Part shown: piece after piece, positions 16,967 through 26,732 of the stretch
Position numbering within the stretch: position 1 is the first letter of the stretch
Layout: each line of letters starts with the position of its first letter
DNA from: Burkholderia sp. IMCC1007
GTDB lineage: Bacteria; Pseudomonadota; Gammaproteobacteria; Burkholderiales; Burkholderiaceae
Direction: 5' to 3'
NCBI RefSeq assembly: GCF_027257875.1
Contig: NZ_JAPVQY010000035.1
Location: 20,825 to 84,824, forward strand
Length of the DNA: 64,000 nucleotides
Notes under the pieces: generated by a model
What the model saw: the letters and a program-made list of their open reading frames with translations, nothing else
What the model was told of the DNA's origin: nothing
Database searches by the model: none
Program-made: the position numbers and the translations under genes

Positions 16967-18160
16967 TCAGTCGAGTGGCACGCGCAGCAGCTGCGCGCAC
17001 GCGGTGGCCGCGGCGACGGCTTCGTCGCGCGTCTCGGCCGTGAAGTTCACGTGGCCCATCTTGCGGCCGACGCGCGCTTCTTCCTTGCCGTACAGATGCA
17101 GGTGTGCGGCAGGCATCGCGGCGACGGTGTCCCACGGCGGCGTGACGGCCTCGGCCGCGCCGTTCGGGAACCACACGTCGCCGAGGATGTTCAGCATCGC
17201 GGCCGGCGAATGCTGGCGCGGGTTGCCGAGCGGCATGCGCGTCATCGCGCGCACCTGCTGCTCGAACTGACTCGTTGCGCACGCATCGACCGTGTAGTGA
17301 CCGGAATTGTGCGGGCGCGGCGCCATTTCGTTCGCGACGAACGAGCCGTCTTCCAGCACGAAGAATTCGACGCACAGCACGCCGACATAGCCGAGCGTGT
17401 CGGCAATCCGCACGGCCGCCTGCTGCGCCTCCTCGACGCGCGCCGCATCGGCGGCTGGCGCCGGCACGACCGTCAGCGCGAGGATGCCGTTGTGGTGCAC
17501 GTTCTGCGCGAGCGGGAACGCGGCCGAGCGGCCGTCCGCGCCGCGCGCGATCAGCGCCGACACTTCGTATTTCAGCGGCAGGCGCTTCTCCAGCACGCAC
17601 GCCACGCCGCCGAGCGCCGCATGCGCGTCGCGCGCTTCCTGCGCGGTGGCGACGCGCACCTGGCCCTTGCCGTCGTAGCCGAGCCGCGCCGTTTTCAGGA
17701 TGCCCGGCAGCACCGCGTCGAGCGCGGCATCGTCGAGCGCGGCGAGCGCCGCGGCCGATTCGATCACGACGTGCGGTGCGACCGGCACGCCCGACGCCTC
17801 GATGAAACGCTTCTCCGCGATCCGGTCCTGTGCGACCGCGACGCAGCGGCCGGCCGGCGCGACGAACGTCGTGCGCGCGAGGAACTCGAGGCTCGCGGCC
17901 GGCACGTTCTCGAATTCCGTCGACACGGCATCGCACAGTTCGGCCAGCTCGGCGAGTGCGGCTTCGTCGTCGTAGGCTGCGCGCAGGTGACGGTCGGCGA
18001 CCGCGCCGGCCGGGCTCGCCGGATCGGGATCGAGCACGGCGACGCGATAGCCCATCGACTGGGCGGCAAAGCAGAACATGCGGCCGAGCTGGCCACCGCC
18101 GACCATGCCAAGCCACGCGCCGGGCAGGATCGGGGAAACGGAATCAGGAGTTGCGGTCAT
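16967..18160 (-). CDS. purK: N5-carboxyaminoimidazole ribonucleotide synthase
   Basis: This 397-residue ATP-grasp enzyme converts AIR, bicarbonate and ATP to N5-CAIR in purine synthesis. The N-terminus has the PurK motif GMVGGGQLGRM. The ATP-grasp centre is seen in ILKTARLGYDGKGQ and in the metal and substrate motif NEMAPRPHNSGHYT. Length is normal. It follows purE by 78 bp in the same direction, giving the usual purE-purK pairing. Confidence 0.96.
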   Translation of the reverse strand: MTATPDSVSPILPGAWLGMVGGGQLGRMFCFAAQSMGYRVAVLDPDPASPAGAVADRHLRAAYDDEAALAELAELCDAVSTEFENVPAASLEFLARTTFVAPAGRCVAVAQDRIAEKRFIEASGVPVAPHVVIESAAALAALDDAALDAVLPGILKTARLGYDGKGQVRVATAQEARDAHAALGGVACVLEKRLPLKYEVSALIARGADGRSAAFPLAQNVHHNGILALTVVPAPAADAARVEEAQQAAVRIADTLGYVGVLCVEFFVLEDGSFVANEMAPRPHNSGHYTVDACATSQFEQQVRAMTRMPLGNPRQHSPAAMLNILGDVWFPNGAAEAVTPPWDTVAAMPAAHLHLYGKEEARVGRKMGHVNFTAETRDEAVAAATACAQLLRVPLD

Positions 18161-18238
18161 GTCAGTGATCGGTCGCGGCGGGCGCTGCCCGCCGCAGTGG
18201 GAGAGTCAGGCGGCCGCGACGCGCGGGCGCCGGTGCCG

Positions 18239-18760
18239 TCATTCCAGCGGCGGCAGCACCATCGCGTGCGCGGCTTCGTTCTGGCGCACGCGGAACGCGG
18301 CGAGCCGGTTCGCGTAGTCGACCGACGTGACGGACAGGATCGACACCGCAAACAGCGCCGCATTCGCAGCGCCGGCCTCGCCGATCGCGAACGTCGCGAC
18401 CGGCACGCCCTTCGGCATCTGGACGATCGAGTGCAGCGAATCGACGCCCTTCAGGTACTTGCTCGCGACCGGCACGCCGAGCACCGGCACCGTGGTCTTC
18501 GCGGCCAGCATGCCGGGCAGGTGCGCGGCGCCGCCGGCGCCCGCGATGATCGCGCGCAGCCCGCGCTCGCGCGCCTTCTCCGCGTAGTCGAACATCTCGT
18601 CGGGCATCCGGTGCGCGGACACGACCTTCGCTTCGTACGGCACGCCGAATTCCTGCAGGATCGCGACCGCGTTCTTCATCACGTCCCAGTCGGAGCTCGA
18701 GCCCATCAGCACGCCGACGAGCGGCGCGCTGTGCGTGTGGGCAGTCTGGACTTCACTCAT
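18239..18760 (-). CDS. purE: N5-CAIR mutase
   Basis: This 173-residue class I PurE isomerises N5-CAIR to CAIR. The signature GVLMGSSSDWDVMK is the phosphate-binding loop, followed by VVSAHRMPDEM and the GGAAHLPGM motif of the bacterial class. It starts 13 bp downstream of purC, which indicates co-transcription. Confidence 0.96.
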   Translation of the reverse strand: MSEVQTAHTHSAPLVGVLMGSSSDWDVMKNAVAILQEFGVPYEAKVVSAHRMPDEMFDYAEKARERGLRAIIAGAGGAAHLPGMLAAKTTVPVLGVPVASKYLKGVDSLHSIVQMPKGVPVATFAIGEAGAANAALFAVSILSVTSVDYANRLAAFRVRQNEAAHAMVLPPLE

Positions 18761-18773
18761 TTCTCTTCCTCGA

Positions 18774-19664
18774 TCAGGCGAGCGGCTGGCCGGTGATGCG
18801 CTCGAGCGCTTCCTGGTACTTCGCGGCCGTCTTTTCGACGACGTCGGCCGGCAGCGCCGGCGCCGGTGCGGTCTTGCCCCACGGCTGCGCTTCGAGCCAG
18901 TCGCGCACGAACTGCTTGTCGAACGATGGCGGGTTCGTGCCGACCTGATACTGGTCGGCCGGCCAGAAGCGCGACGAATCGGCCGTCAGCACTTCGTCCA
19001 TCAGGTACAGCTTGCCGTGGTTGTCGAGGCCGAATTCGAACTTCGTGTCGGCGATGATGATGCCGCGCGTCGCCGCGTAATCGGCCGCTTCCTTGTACAG
19101 GCGGATCGAGATGTCGCGGATCGTCGCGGCCAGCTCGGTGCCGATGCGGCGCTCGGTTTCCTCGAACGTGATGTTCTCGTCATGCTCGCCGAGTTCGGCC
19201 TTCGCGGCCGGCGTGAAGATCGGCTCCGGCAGCTTCTGCGCGTTCTGCAGCCCTTCCGGCAGCTGCACGCCGCACACCGCGCCCGACGCCTGGTATTCCT
19301 TCCAGCCGCTGCCGGCGAGGTAGCCGCGCACGACCGCCTCGATCATGATCGGCTCGAGGCGCTTGACGACCGCCGCGCGGCCCTTGACCTGCTCGACCTC
19401 GTCGGCCGCGACGACCGCTTCCGGCGCGTCGCCCGTCAGGTGGTTCGGCACGATGTGCGCGAGCTTGTCGAACCAGAAGTTCGCCATCTGGTTCAGCACG
19501 CGGCCCTTGTTCGGAATCGGCTCGCCCATGATCACGTCGAACGCCGACAGGCGATCGGTCGTGACGATCAGGAGCTTGTCGTTGCCGACCGCGTAGTTGT
19601 CGCGGACCTTGCCGCGACCGAGGAGCGGCAGCGAGCGGAGCGTGGATTCGTAGAGGGTAGACAT
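18774..19664 (-). CDS. purC: Phosphoribosylaminoimidazole-succinocarboxamide synthase
   Basis: This 296-residue SAICAR synthetase condenses CAIR with Asp using ATP. It shows the family features GRGKVRDNYAVGNDKLL, LEPIMIEAVVRGYLAGSGWK and DTKFEFGLDN. It is the longer form of about 300 residues typical of proteobacteria and yeast-like PurC. It heads the purC-purE-purK-tsaC run. The upstream fba gene has its own terminator between. Confidence 0.96.
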   Translation of the reverse strand: MSTLYESTLRSLPLLGRGKVRDNYAVGNDKLLIVTTDRLSAFDVIMGEPIPNKGRVLNQMANFWFDKLAHIVPNHLTGDAPEAVVAADEVEQVKGRAAVVKRLEPIMIEAVVRGYLAGSGWKEYQASGAVCGVQLPEGLQNAQKLPEPIFTPAAKAELGEHDENITFEETERRIGTELAATIRDISIRLYKEAADYAATRGIIIADTKFEFGLDNHGKLYLMDEVLTADSSRFWPADQYQVGTNPPSFDKQFVRDWLEAQPWGKTAPAPALPADVVEKTAAKYQEALERITGQPLA

Positions 19665-19691
19665 CGTCTTTTCGCAGATAAGGAGCCAAAC

Positions 19692-19732
19692 AAAAAGGGA
19701 AACGCCGTTCCCCGCGGCAGGCGGGAACGGCG
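19692..19732 (-). terminator. Rho-independent terminator after fba
   Basis: Read on the minus strand, CGCCGTTCCC (19732-19723) pairs with GGGAACGGCG (19712-19703), followed by TTTCCCTTTTT. It lies about 175 nt after the fba stop and just before purC, separating aldolase from purine transcription. Confidence 0.85.
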
Positions 19733-19907
19733 GTCTTGCAATGCGTCGGCGAACCGGCCGGGACGGCGCCCGGGCGGTTGCCGGCCGGCCCTCGTTCGGC
19801 CGGACGGAACGGCTGCCCGGGGCCGGATCGGATCCGGCAACCGGGCTGCCCGCCCCCGCCCGATGACGGAATCGGGCAGCATCGGGCGGGGCAATCGTAC
19901 TACAGTC

Positions 19908-20972
19908 TTAGCGCACGACCTGCGCGAGCGCGCCGGACTTGTACTGCTCGGCGATCTTGTCGAGCGCAACCGGCTTGATCTTGCCGGCCTGGCCTTCGCA
20001 GCCGAACGCGAGGTAGCGGTCGACGCAGACCTGCTTCGCCGCTTCGCGTGCGGGCTTCAGGTAGTCGCGCGGGTCGAACTTGCCCGGGTTCTCGAACAGG
20101 TAGCGGCGGATCGCGCCGGTGATCGCCAGACGCAGGTCGGTGTCGATGTTGATCTTGCGCACGCCGTGCTTGATGCCTTCCTGGATTTCCTCGACCGGCA
20201 CGCCGTAGGTTTCCTTCATGTCGCCGCCGAATTCGCGGATCTCGGCCAGCAGCTCCTGCGGCACCGACGACGAACCGTGCATCACCAGGTGGGTGTTCGG
20301 AATGCGCGCGTGGATTTCCTTGATGCGCTGGATCGACAGGATGTCGCCCGTCGGCTTCTTCGAGAACTTGTACGCGCCGTGCGACGTACCGATCGCGATT
20401 GCGAGCGCATCGCACTGCGTGAGCTTCACGAAGTCGGCGGCCTGCTCCGGATCGGTCAGCAGCTGCTCGCGGGTCATCGTGCCTTCCGCGCCGTGGCCGT
20501 CTTCCTTGTCGCCCTTCATCGTCTCGAGCGAGCCGAGCACGCCGAGTTCAGCCTCGACCGTCACGCCGATCGAGTGCGCCATCTCGACGACCTTGCGCGA
20601 CACGTCGACGTTGTATTCGTACGAGGCGACCGTCTTGCCGTCGGCTTGCAGCGAACCGTCCATCATCACGCTCGTGAAGCCGCTGCGGATCGCGGCCATG
20701 CAGACTGCCGGCGACTGGCCGTGATCCTGGTGCATCACGACCGGGATGTGCGGATACGACTCGACCGCCGCTTCGATCAGGTGGCGCAGGAACGGCTCGC
20801 CCGCGTACTTACGCGCGCCGGCCGATGCCTGCATGATCACGGGCGCGCCGACCTGATCCGCCGCCGCCATGATCGCCTGGACTTGCTCCAGATTGTTCAC
20901 GTTGAAGGCCGGCAGGCCGTAACCGTGCTCTGCCGCGTGGTCCAGCAATTGACGCATTGATACGAGAGGCAT
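19908..20972 (-). CDS. fba: Class II fructose-1,6-bisphosphate aldolase
   Basis: This 354-residue metal-dependent aldolase interconverts fructose-1,6-bisphosphate with triose phosphates. The catalytic region is HQDHGQSPAVC (zinc ligand His) followed by SVMMDGSLQ. A HGSSSVPQE segment supplies another zinc ligand. The start at 20972 (MPLVSMRQLLDHAAE) has an AAGGAG site; a longer in-frame start at 21161 is not plausible. It is the Calvin-cycle-like class II subtype common in Burkholderia and lies after pyk in the glycolytic run. Confidence 0.96.
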   Translation of the reverse strand: MPLVSMRQLLDHAAEHGYGLPAFNVNNLEQVQAIMAAADQVGAPVIMQASAGARKYAGEPFLRHLIEAAVESYPHIPVVMHQDHGQSPAVCMAAIRSGFTSVMMDGSLQADGKTVASYEYNVDVSRKVVEMAHSIGVTVEAELGVLGSLETMKGDKEDGHGAEGTMTREQLLTDPEQAADFVKLTQCDALAIAIGTSHGAYKFSKKPTGDILSIQRIKEIHARIPNTHLVMHGSSSVPQELLAEIREFGGDMKETYGVPVEEIQEGIKHGVRKINIDTDLRLAITGAIRRYLFENPGKFDPRDYLKPAREAAKQVCVDRYLAFGCEGQAGKIKPVALDKIAEQYKSGALAQVVR

Positions 20973-21276
20973 TGTGGAACTCCTTGGAATGAAAACCGGT
21001 GCGCCCTGACGCCGGCGCGGTGCTCGGACCCGGGAGGACCGGGGCGCGGCGGCGCGGCTGAGCGTCGAATAGCGGCATTTTATCGCGAAGCGCCTCCGAT
21101 TCCGACCGTCAGGCGGCGCGTACTCGCAATTTGTTACCTTCGCACTGCACAATCCGCGCAAAAACCAGAAAAAAAGCCGCGCGGGGCGTCGTACCCCACG
21201 CGGCTTTCTTCGAAAAAAATGGTGCCAGTTCGACTCGGGCGGCCGGTCGCTCGGCCGGCCGCTGGCACGCCGACGC
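20973..21276. other. pyk-fba intergenic region
   Basis: These 304 bp hold the pyk terminator at 21173-21207 and the fba leader. A minus-strand GATAAAAT near 21085 could be the fba -10 element, but I do not see a good -35. I see no gene. Confidence 0.5.
21170..21207 (-). terminator. Rho-independent terminator after pyk
   Basis: The arms AAAGCCGCGCGGGG (21173-21186) and CCCCACGCGGCTTT (21194-21207) pair with a single mismatch. On the minus strand the stem runs into a long T-run. It is about 70 nt past the pyk stop. Confidence 0.88.
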
Positions 21277-22713
21277 TCAATAATGCTCGCCGACGCGCAC
21301 GATCTTCAGCGTGTTGGTGCCGCCCGCCTGCCCCATCGGCTCGCCGACCGTCAGCACGACCATGTCGCCGTGCTGCACGTAGCCCTGCTTGACGACGATC
21401 TCGAGCGCGGCCTGCAGCGCCGAGTCGCGATCGCTGTTGAAGTCGACGTGCAGCGGCGTCACGTTGCGGTACAGCGCCATCGTGCGCTCGCTGCCGACGC
21501 GCGGCGTCAACGCGAAGATCGGCACGTGCGTGTAGTGCCGCGACATCCACAGCGCGGTCGCACCCGATTCGGTCAGCGCGATGATCGCCTTCGCGCCGAG
21601 GTGATACGCGGTGAACAGCGCGCCCATCGCGATCGACTGATCGATCCGCGTGAACGTGCGGTCGAGGAAATCCTTGTCGAGCTCGACCTCTTCGGACTTT
21701 TCCGCCTCGACGCACACGGCCGACATCGTCTCGATCGTGACGACCGGGTACTTGCCGGCGGCCGTCTCGGCCGACAGCATCACCGCGTCGGTGCCGTCGA
21801 GCACCGCGTTCGCGACGTCCGACACTTCCGCGCGGGTCGGCACGGGCGCGTAGATCATCGACTCCATCATCTGCGTCGCGGTGATCACGAGCTTGTTCGA
21901 CTCGCGCGCCATCCGGATCATCCGCTTCTGCAGCGCCGGCACGGCCGCGTTGCCCACTTCCACCGCGAGGTCGCCGCGCGCGACCATGATGCCGTCGGAC
22001 GCGTCGAGGATGCTCTGCAGCGCCGGAATCGCCTCGGCGCGCTCGATCTTCGCGATCATCTTCGGCTTGATGCCGTACGGCGCGCCCGCGATGTTCGCGA
22101 GCTGGCGCGCCATTTCCATGTCGGTCGCGTTCTTCGGGAACGACACCGCGACGAGGTCCGCGCCGAGCGACATCGCGGTGCGGATGTCTTCCATGTCCTT
22201 CGCGGTCAGCGCGGGCGCCGACAGGCCGCCGCCCTGGCGGTTGATCCCCTTGTTGTTCGACAGCTCGCCGCCCACCTTGACGATCGTATGGATCTCTTCG
22301 CCGAGCACGCGCTCGACGGTCAGCACGATCAGCCCGTCGTTCAGCAGCAGCAGGTCGCCCGGCTTCAGATCGCGCGGCAGTTCCTTGTAGTCGAGGCCGA
22401 CCCGCTCGTCGTTGCCGAGCTCGCAGCCCGCGTCGAGGATGAAGGCCTGGCCCGGCACGAGCGTCGTCTTGCCGTTCTCGAACTTGCCGACGCGGATCTT
22501 CGGGCCCTGGAGGTCGGCCATGATCGCGATCTCGCGGCCGACCTTGCGGGCGGCCTCGCGCACCATTTCGGCGCGCTGGCGGTGATCGTCGGCCGTGCCG
22601 TGCGAAAAATTGAGCCGCACGACGTCGAGGCCCGCCTGCATCATCTGCAGCAGAATCTCCGGCGAACTGGAAGCCGGGCCGATCGTGGCGACTATCTTGG
22701 TGGCGCGCTGCAT
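21277..22713 (-). CDS. pyk: Pyruvate kinase
   Basis: This 478-residue enzyme transfers phosphate from phosphoenolpyruvate to ADP. The N-terminus MQRATKIVATIGPASSSPE is the conserved first strand. The active-site Lys region lies in KIERAEAI, and the loop MVARGDLAVEVG follows. Length is normal. The frame is open to 23244 upstream, but the start at 22713 has an AGGAG site and the right N-terminus. It sits downstream of pgk. Confidence 0.96.
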   Translation of the reverse strand: MQRATKIVATIGPASSSPEILLQMMQAGLDVVRLNFSHGTADDHRQRAEMVREAARKVGREIAIMADLQGPKIRVGKFENGKTTLVPGQAFILDAGCELGNDERVGLDYKELPRDLKPGDLLLLNDGLIVLTVERVLGEEIHTIVKVGGELSNNKGINRQGGGLSAPALTAKDMEDIRTAMSLGADLVAVSFPKNATDMEMARQLANIAGAPYGIKPKMIAKIERAEAIPALQSILDASDGIMVARGDLAVEVGNAAVPALQKRMIRMARESNKLVITATQMMESMIYAPVPTRAEVSDVANAVLDGTDAVMLSAETAAGKYPVVTIETMSAVCVEAEKSEEVELDKDFLDRTFTRIDQSIAMGALFTAYHLGAKAIIALTESGATALWMSRHYTHVPIFALTPRVGSERTMALYRNVTPLHVDFNSDRDSALQAALEIVVKQGYVQHGDMVVLTVGEPMGQAGGTNTLKIVRVGEHY

Positions 22714-22997
22714 GAAACTCCTCATCTGGATCAAGGTGGATGCGCTGGGTGAAACGCTGCGAGAGCCGGAATCGGCGGGCCCAGCGGCGGCCGTTCCGGG
22801 GGGCGTGCCGGTGCTTGCGCCCGGCATCGCTTTGTTCTGAATCTCGTGGTGCTGCACGGCCGCGTCGCCGGCGGCCGCCGGTGCGCGCGGAGCTGAGTTC
22901 GCCCGCGCGGGCGCGCGTTTGCGCTTGCCCGCGCCGGCCGGCTGCTCCGCTTTCGCGGAGCGCGCGGCCTTGGTCAACCCTGCGCGCGCCGCCACGC

Positions 22998-24194
22998 TCA
23001 GGCCGCCCGCGTTTCGAGCACTTCCACTGCCGGCAGCTTCTTCCCCTCGAGGAACTCGAGGAAGGCGCCGCCGCCCGTCGAGATGTAGCTGACCTGGTCG
23101 TGGATGCCGTACTTCGCAATGGCGGCGAGCGTGTCGCCGCCGCCCGCGATCGAGAACGCGGACGATTTGGCGATCGCTTCGGCGAGCGTCTTGGTGCCGT
23201 TGCCGAACTGGTCGAATTCGAATACGCCGACCGGACCGTTCCACACGATCGTGCCGGCCTTCTCGAGCTGGCTCGCGAGCGCCTTGGCCGTATCGGGGCC
23301 GATGTCGAGGATCATGTCGTCCGCTTCGATGTCGGCGACCTGCTTCACCGTGGCCGCGGCCGTCGGCGAGAATTCCTTGGCGGTGACGACGTCGGTCGGG
23401 ATCGGCACCGACGCGCCGCGCTCGCGCGCTTCGTCGATGATCGCCTTCGCCTCGGCGACGAGATCGGCTTCCGCGAGCGACTTGCCGATCGACAGGCCGG
23501 CCGCGAGCATGAACGTGTTCGCGATGCCGCCGCCGACGATCAGCTGGTCGACCTTGCCGGCCAGCGACTTCAGGATCGTCAGCTTGGTCGACACCTTCGA
23601 GCCGGCGACGATCGCGACCAGCGGGCGCGCCGGGTTGCCGAGCGCCTTGCCGAGCGCGTCGAGTTCAGCGGCCAGCAGCGGGCCCGCGCACGCGACCGGC
23701 ACGTACTTCGCGATCCCGTGGGTGGTCGCTTCCGCGCGGTGCGCGGTGCCGAACGCGTCGTTCACGTACACGTCGCAGAGCTTCGCCATCTTCTGCGCGA
23801 GCTCGTCCGAATTCTTCTTCTCGCCCTTGTTCACCCGGCAATTCTCGAGCAGCACGACCTGGCCCGGCGCGACGTTCACGCCGTTCTCGACCCAGTTCGG
23901 GACGAGCGGCACGTCGCGGCCGAGCAGTTCGGCGAGGCGCTTCGCGACCGGCGCGAGCGAATCTTCCGGCTTGAATTCGCCTTCGGTCGGACGGCCGAGG
24001 TGCGACGTGACCATCACGGCCGCGCCGGCGTCGAGCGCGGCCTGGATGGCCGGCACGGACGCGCGCACGCGCGTGTCTTCGGTGATGTTGCCGTGATCGT
24101 CCTGCGGGACGTTCAGGTCGGCGCGGATGAACACCCGCTTGCCGGCGAGCTGGCCGGCGGCGATCAGGTCGGTAAGACGCTTGACTTGGCTCAT
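22998..24194 (-). CDS. pgk: Phosphoglycerate kinase
   Basis: This 398-residue glycolytic kinase has an N-terminal substrate domain (FIRADLNVPQDDHGNITEDTR and SHLGRPTEGE) and a C-terminal nucleotide domain ending GGGDTLAAIAKYG and STGGGAFLEFLEG. Length is as in the family. It is the first gene of the minus-strand pgk-pyk-fba set; a 281-bp leader separates it from azlD. Confidence 0.96.
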   Translation of the reverse strand: MSQVKRLTDLIAAGQLAGKRVFIRADLNVPQDDHGNITEDTRVRASVPAIQAALDAGAAVMVTSHLGRPTEGEFKPEDSLAPVAKRLAELLGRDVPLVPNWVENGVNVAPGQVVLLENCRVNKGEKKNSDELAQKMAKLCDVYVNDAFGTAHRAEATTHGIAKYVPVACAGPLLAAELDALGKALGNPARPLVAIVAGSKVSTKLTILKSLAGKVDQLIVGGGIANTFMLAAGLSIGKSLAEADLVAEAKAIIDEARERGASVPIPTDVVTAKEFSPTAAATVKQVADIEADDMILDIGPDTAKALASQLEKAGTIVWNGPVGVFEFDQFGNGTKTLAEAIAKSSAFSIAGGGDTLAAIAKYGIHDQVSYISTGGGAFLEFLEGKKLPAVEVLETRAA

Positions 24195-24475
24195 GTTGGA
24201 CAGATTGAAGTAGTGGATGGGGAAAGGGGGTTCACGCTGAAACGTGCGCGGGCTGCCGCGAAAGGGCGCCGGATGCGGCCGTGGCTGGCGGTTCGCATGG
24301 CGCGCACGCGTAAAAAATCTCGAACGGGCATTCTAGCCGATCCATCCGGCAGACTGACCCGCGCGGCAGCGAATTCCGCCTATTTGGGATTGCGCGCGGC
24401 GTTCGACACATTGCCGCAATGCAACAATGCGAGCATCCGGGCGGCGTGCGCTTGGCCGGTCGGCACGACGACGTG

Positions 24476-24799
24476 TCAGAAGATCAACCGCAGCACGGTG
24501 AAGACGAGCATCCCGATGAGGATCGTGCCGAGCATGCTGCGCCGCCACAAAAACCATCCGAGGCCGGCAAGTGCCGCGTAGAACGGATGGTTGGACAGCG
24601 CGAACGAGATCCCGGTGGGCGTTTCGAGCACGTCCGGCAGCACGACCGCGACGAGCGCGGCGGCCGGCGCATAGCGCAGCGCGCGTTGCACGCGCTCGGG
24701 CAGCACCGTGCGTTCGCCGCCGATCAGGAACAGCGCGCGCGTGACCGCCGTGACGATCGTCATTCCGACGATGACGATCCAGATTTCGGTCGCGCTCAT
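24476..24799 (-). CDS. azlD: AzlD-family branched-chain amino acid exporter subunit
   Basis: This 107-residue protein has four hydrophobic segments and the AzlD hallmark of an early TRALFLIGGERTVLPERVQRAL stretch followed by YAPAAALVAVVLPDV. Its ATG overlaps the azlC stop codon (ATGA), so the two subunits are made together. AzlCD-type pairs export branched-chain amino acids. The divergent ilvE aminotransferase fits that role. Confidence 0.9.
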   Translation of the reverse strand: MSATEIWIVIVGMTIVTAVTRALFLIGGERTVLPERVQRALRYAPAAALVAVVLPDVLETPTGISFALSNHPFYAALAGLGWFLWRRSMLGTILIGMLVFTVLRLIF

Positions 24800-25551
24800 T
24801 CGATGTCCTTTTCGTGCACGGTTTCGGTACGGATGCGCCGCCAGTCGGCCCGCTCGACGAACAAATCGGCCGTGCAGCCGGCCGCGAGCGCGGCGAGCAC
24901 CGCGATCGGCAGCGCGAGCCGGTACGGCAGATCGAACGCGATCAGCGACACGATGCCCGCGACCGCGACGGCCGCGAGCGTCGAGCGGTTCGCGACCGCC
25001 GACACCATGATAGGAATCAGCGCGAGCGTGCCGGCCAGCTCCAGCCCCCAGCTCGCGGGAAAGACGCTCGCGAGCAGGATGCCGGCGAGCGACGACACCT
25101 GCCACGACGCCCAGCTGGCGACCGCCATCCCCCAGAAGTACGCCTCCTTGCCCGGCACGTGGCCGTAGGCGAAGCCTTGTTTCTGGAACAGCAGGTAGAT
25201 CACGTCGCCGTTGAAATAGCCGATCGCGACGCGCCGCCACAGCGGCAGGTAGGAAAAATGGGGAGCAAGCCCGGCGCTGAAGATCACGAAGCGCAGGTTG
25301 ACCATCGCGGCCGTGAGCAGGACCGTCCAGATCGGCAGCTTCGCGACGAGGAGCGGCAGCACCGCGAGCTGCGACGAGCCCGCATAGACGAAGATCGACA
25401 TCGCGCTCGCCTGCCCGAGCGTCATCACCGATTTGCTCATCGCGATGCCGGTGACGAGCCCCCAGGACAGGATCGCCATCAATGTCGGGGAATAGTCGCG
25501 CGCGCCCTGGATCAGCGCGAAGCGGTCGGTGGCGGACAATCGAGCGAGCAT
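24796..25551 (-). CDS. azlC: AzlC-family branched-chain amino acid exporter subunit
   Basis: This 251-residue membrane protein of the AzlC family (large subunit of LIV exporters such as BrnFE or YgaZH) starts FALIQGARDYSPTLMAILSWG, with a family-typical SYLPLWRRVAIGYFNGDVIYLLF section. The start at 25551 is taken over 25608, which only adds a charged leader. It is divergent from ilvE with about 200 bp between. Confidence 0.92.
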   Translation of the reverse strand: MLARLSATDRFALIQGARDYSPTLMAILSWGLVTGIAMSKSVMTLGQASAMSIFVYAGSSQLAVLPLLVAKLPIWTVLLTAAMVNLRFVIFSAGLAPHFSYLPLWRRVAIGYFNGDVIYLLFQKQGFAYGHVPGKEAYFWGMAVASWASWQVSSLAGILLASVFPASWGLELAGTLALIPIMVSAVANRSTLAAVAVAGIVSLIAFDLPYRLALPIAVLAALAAGCTADLFVERADWRRIRTETVHEKDIE

Positions 25552-25758
25552 GGGAATGCGGGGCCGCGGCGGGCAGTTCGTCCGGGCTCCGGCGTCTCCT
25601 GCCGGCACAGCCCGTCGTTATTGGAATCGGTGCCGGACGATTATAGCGCCGGCCCCGTGCCGACCGACCGGGCCGACGCCAAATGACGCTAAAATAAGCG
25701 TCTTTCCGGCTCAACGCTGCACACAACCCGCAGCACCCACTGCTTCCAGGAGAATCCT

Positions 25759-26682
25759 ATGTCAATGGCCGACCGCGACGGCAAGATCTGGATGGACGGC
25801 AAGCTGATCGACTGGCGCGACGCCAAGATCCACGTCCTGACCCATACGCTGCACTACGGCATGGGCGTCTTCGAAGGCGTGCGTGCGTACAAGACGGCCG
25901 ACGGCGCCACCGCGATCTTCCGCCTGCGCGAGCACACGAAACGTCTGCAGAATTCGGCGAAGATCTTCCAGATGGACGTGCCGTTCGATCGCGAGACGCT
26001 CGAAGCCGCGCAGCTCGCAGTCGTGCGCGAGAACAAGCTCGAGTCGTGCTACCTGCGCCCGATCATCTGGGTCGGCTCGGAAAAGCTCGGCGTGTCCGCG
26101 AAGGGCAACACGATCCACGTCGCGATCGCCGCATGGCCGTGGGGCGCGTACCTCGGCGAGGAAGGCCTCGCGAAGGGCATCCGCGTGAAGACGTCGTCGT
26201 TCACGCGCCACCACGTGAACGTGTCGATGGTGCGCGCGAAGGCGTCGGGCTGGTACGTGAACTCGATCCTCGCGAACCAGGAAGCGACCGCCGACGGCTA
26301 CGACGAAGCGCTGCTGCTCGACGTCGACGGCTACGTGTCGGAAGGCTCGGGCGAGAACTTCTTCCTCGTGAACAACGGCAAGCTGTACACGCCCGATCTG
26401 TCGTCCTGCCTCGACGGCATCACGCGCGACACGGTCATCACGCTCGCGAAGGACGCCGGCATCGAGGTGATCGAGAAGCGCATCACGCGCGACGAGGTCT
26501 ACACGGCCGACGAAGCGTTCTTCACGGGCACGGCCGCCGAAGTCACGCCGATCCGCGAACTCGACAACCGCACGATCGGCAGCGGCGCACGCGGCCCGAT
26601 CACCGAAAAGCTGCAGTCGGCATTCTTCGATATCGTGTCGGGCAAGAACGCGAAGTACGCGCACTGGCTGACGAAGGTCTGA
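25759..26682 (+). CDS. ilvE: Branched-chain amino acid aminotransferase
   Basis: This 307-residue class IV PLP enzyme interconverts Leu, Ile and Val with their keto acids. Its features are YGMGVFEGVRAYK, RPIIWVGSEKLGV, the PLP-binding Lys in VRAKASGWYVNS, and YVSEGSGENFFLV. The ribosome site is CAGGAGAATCC. Its divergence from azlCD places amino-group transfer next to branched-chain export. The next gene, a small zinc-finger protein, follows by 50 bp. Confidence 0.96.
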   Translation: MSMADRDGKIWMDGKLIDWRDAKIHVLTHTLHYGMGVFEGVRAYKTADGATAIFRLREHTKRLQNSAKIFQMDVPFDRETLEAAQLAVVRENKLESCYLRPIIWVGSEKLGVSAKGNTIHVAIAAWPWGAYLGEEGLAKGIRVKTSSFTRHHVNVSMVRAKASGWYVNSILANQEATADGYDEALLLDVDGYVSEGSGENFFLVNNGKLYTPDLSSCLDGITRDTVITLAKDAGIEVIEKRITRDEVYTADEAFFTGTAAEVTPIRELDNRTIGSGARGPITEKLQSAFFDIVSGKNAKYAHWLTKV

Positions 26683-26732
26683 GTGCGCTGCCGCACCGAC
26701 CGCCCCACAAAAGAGTGATAAGAGAACGTCTC

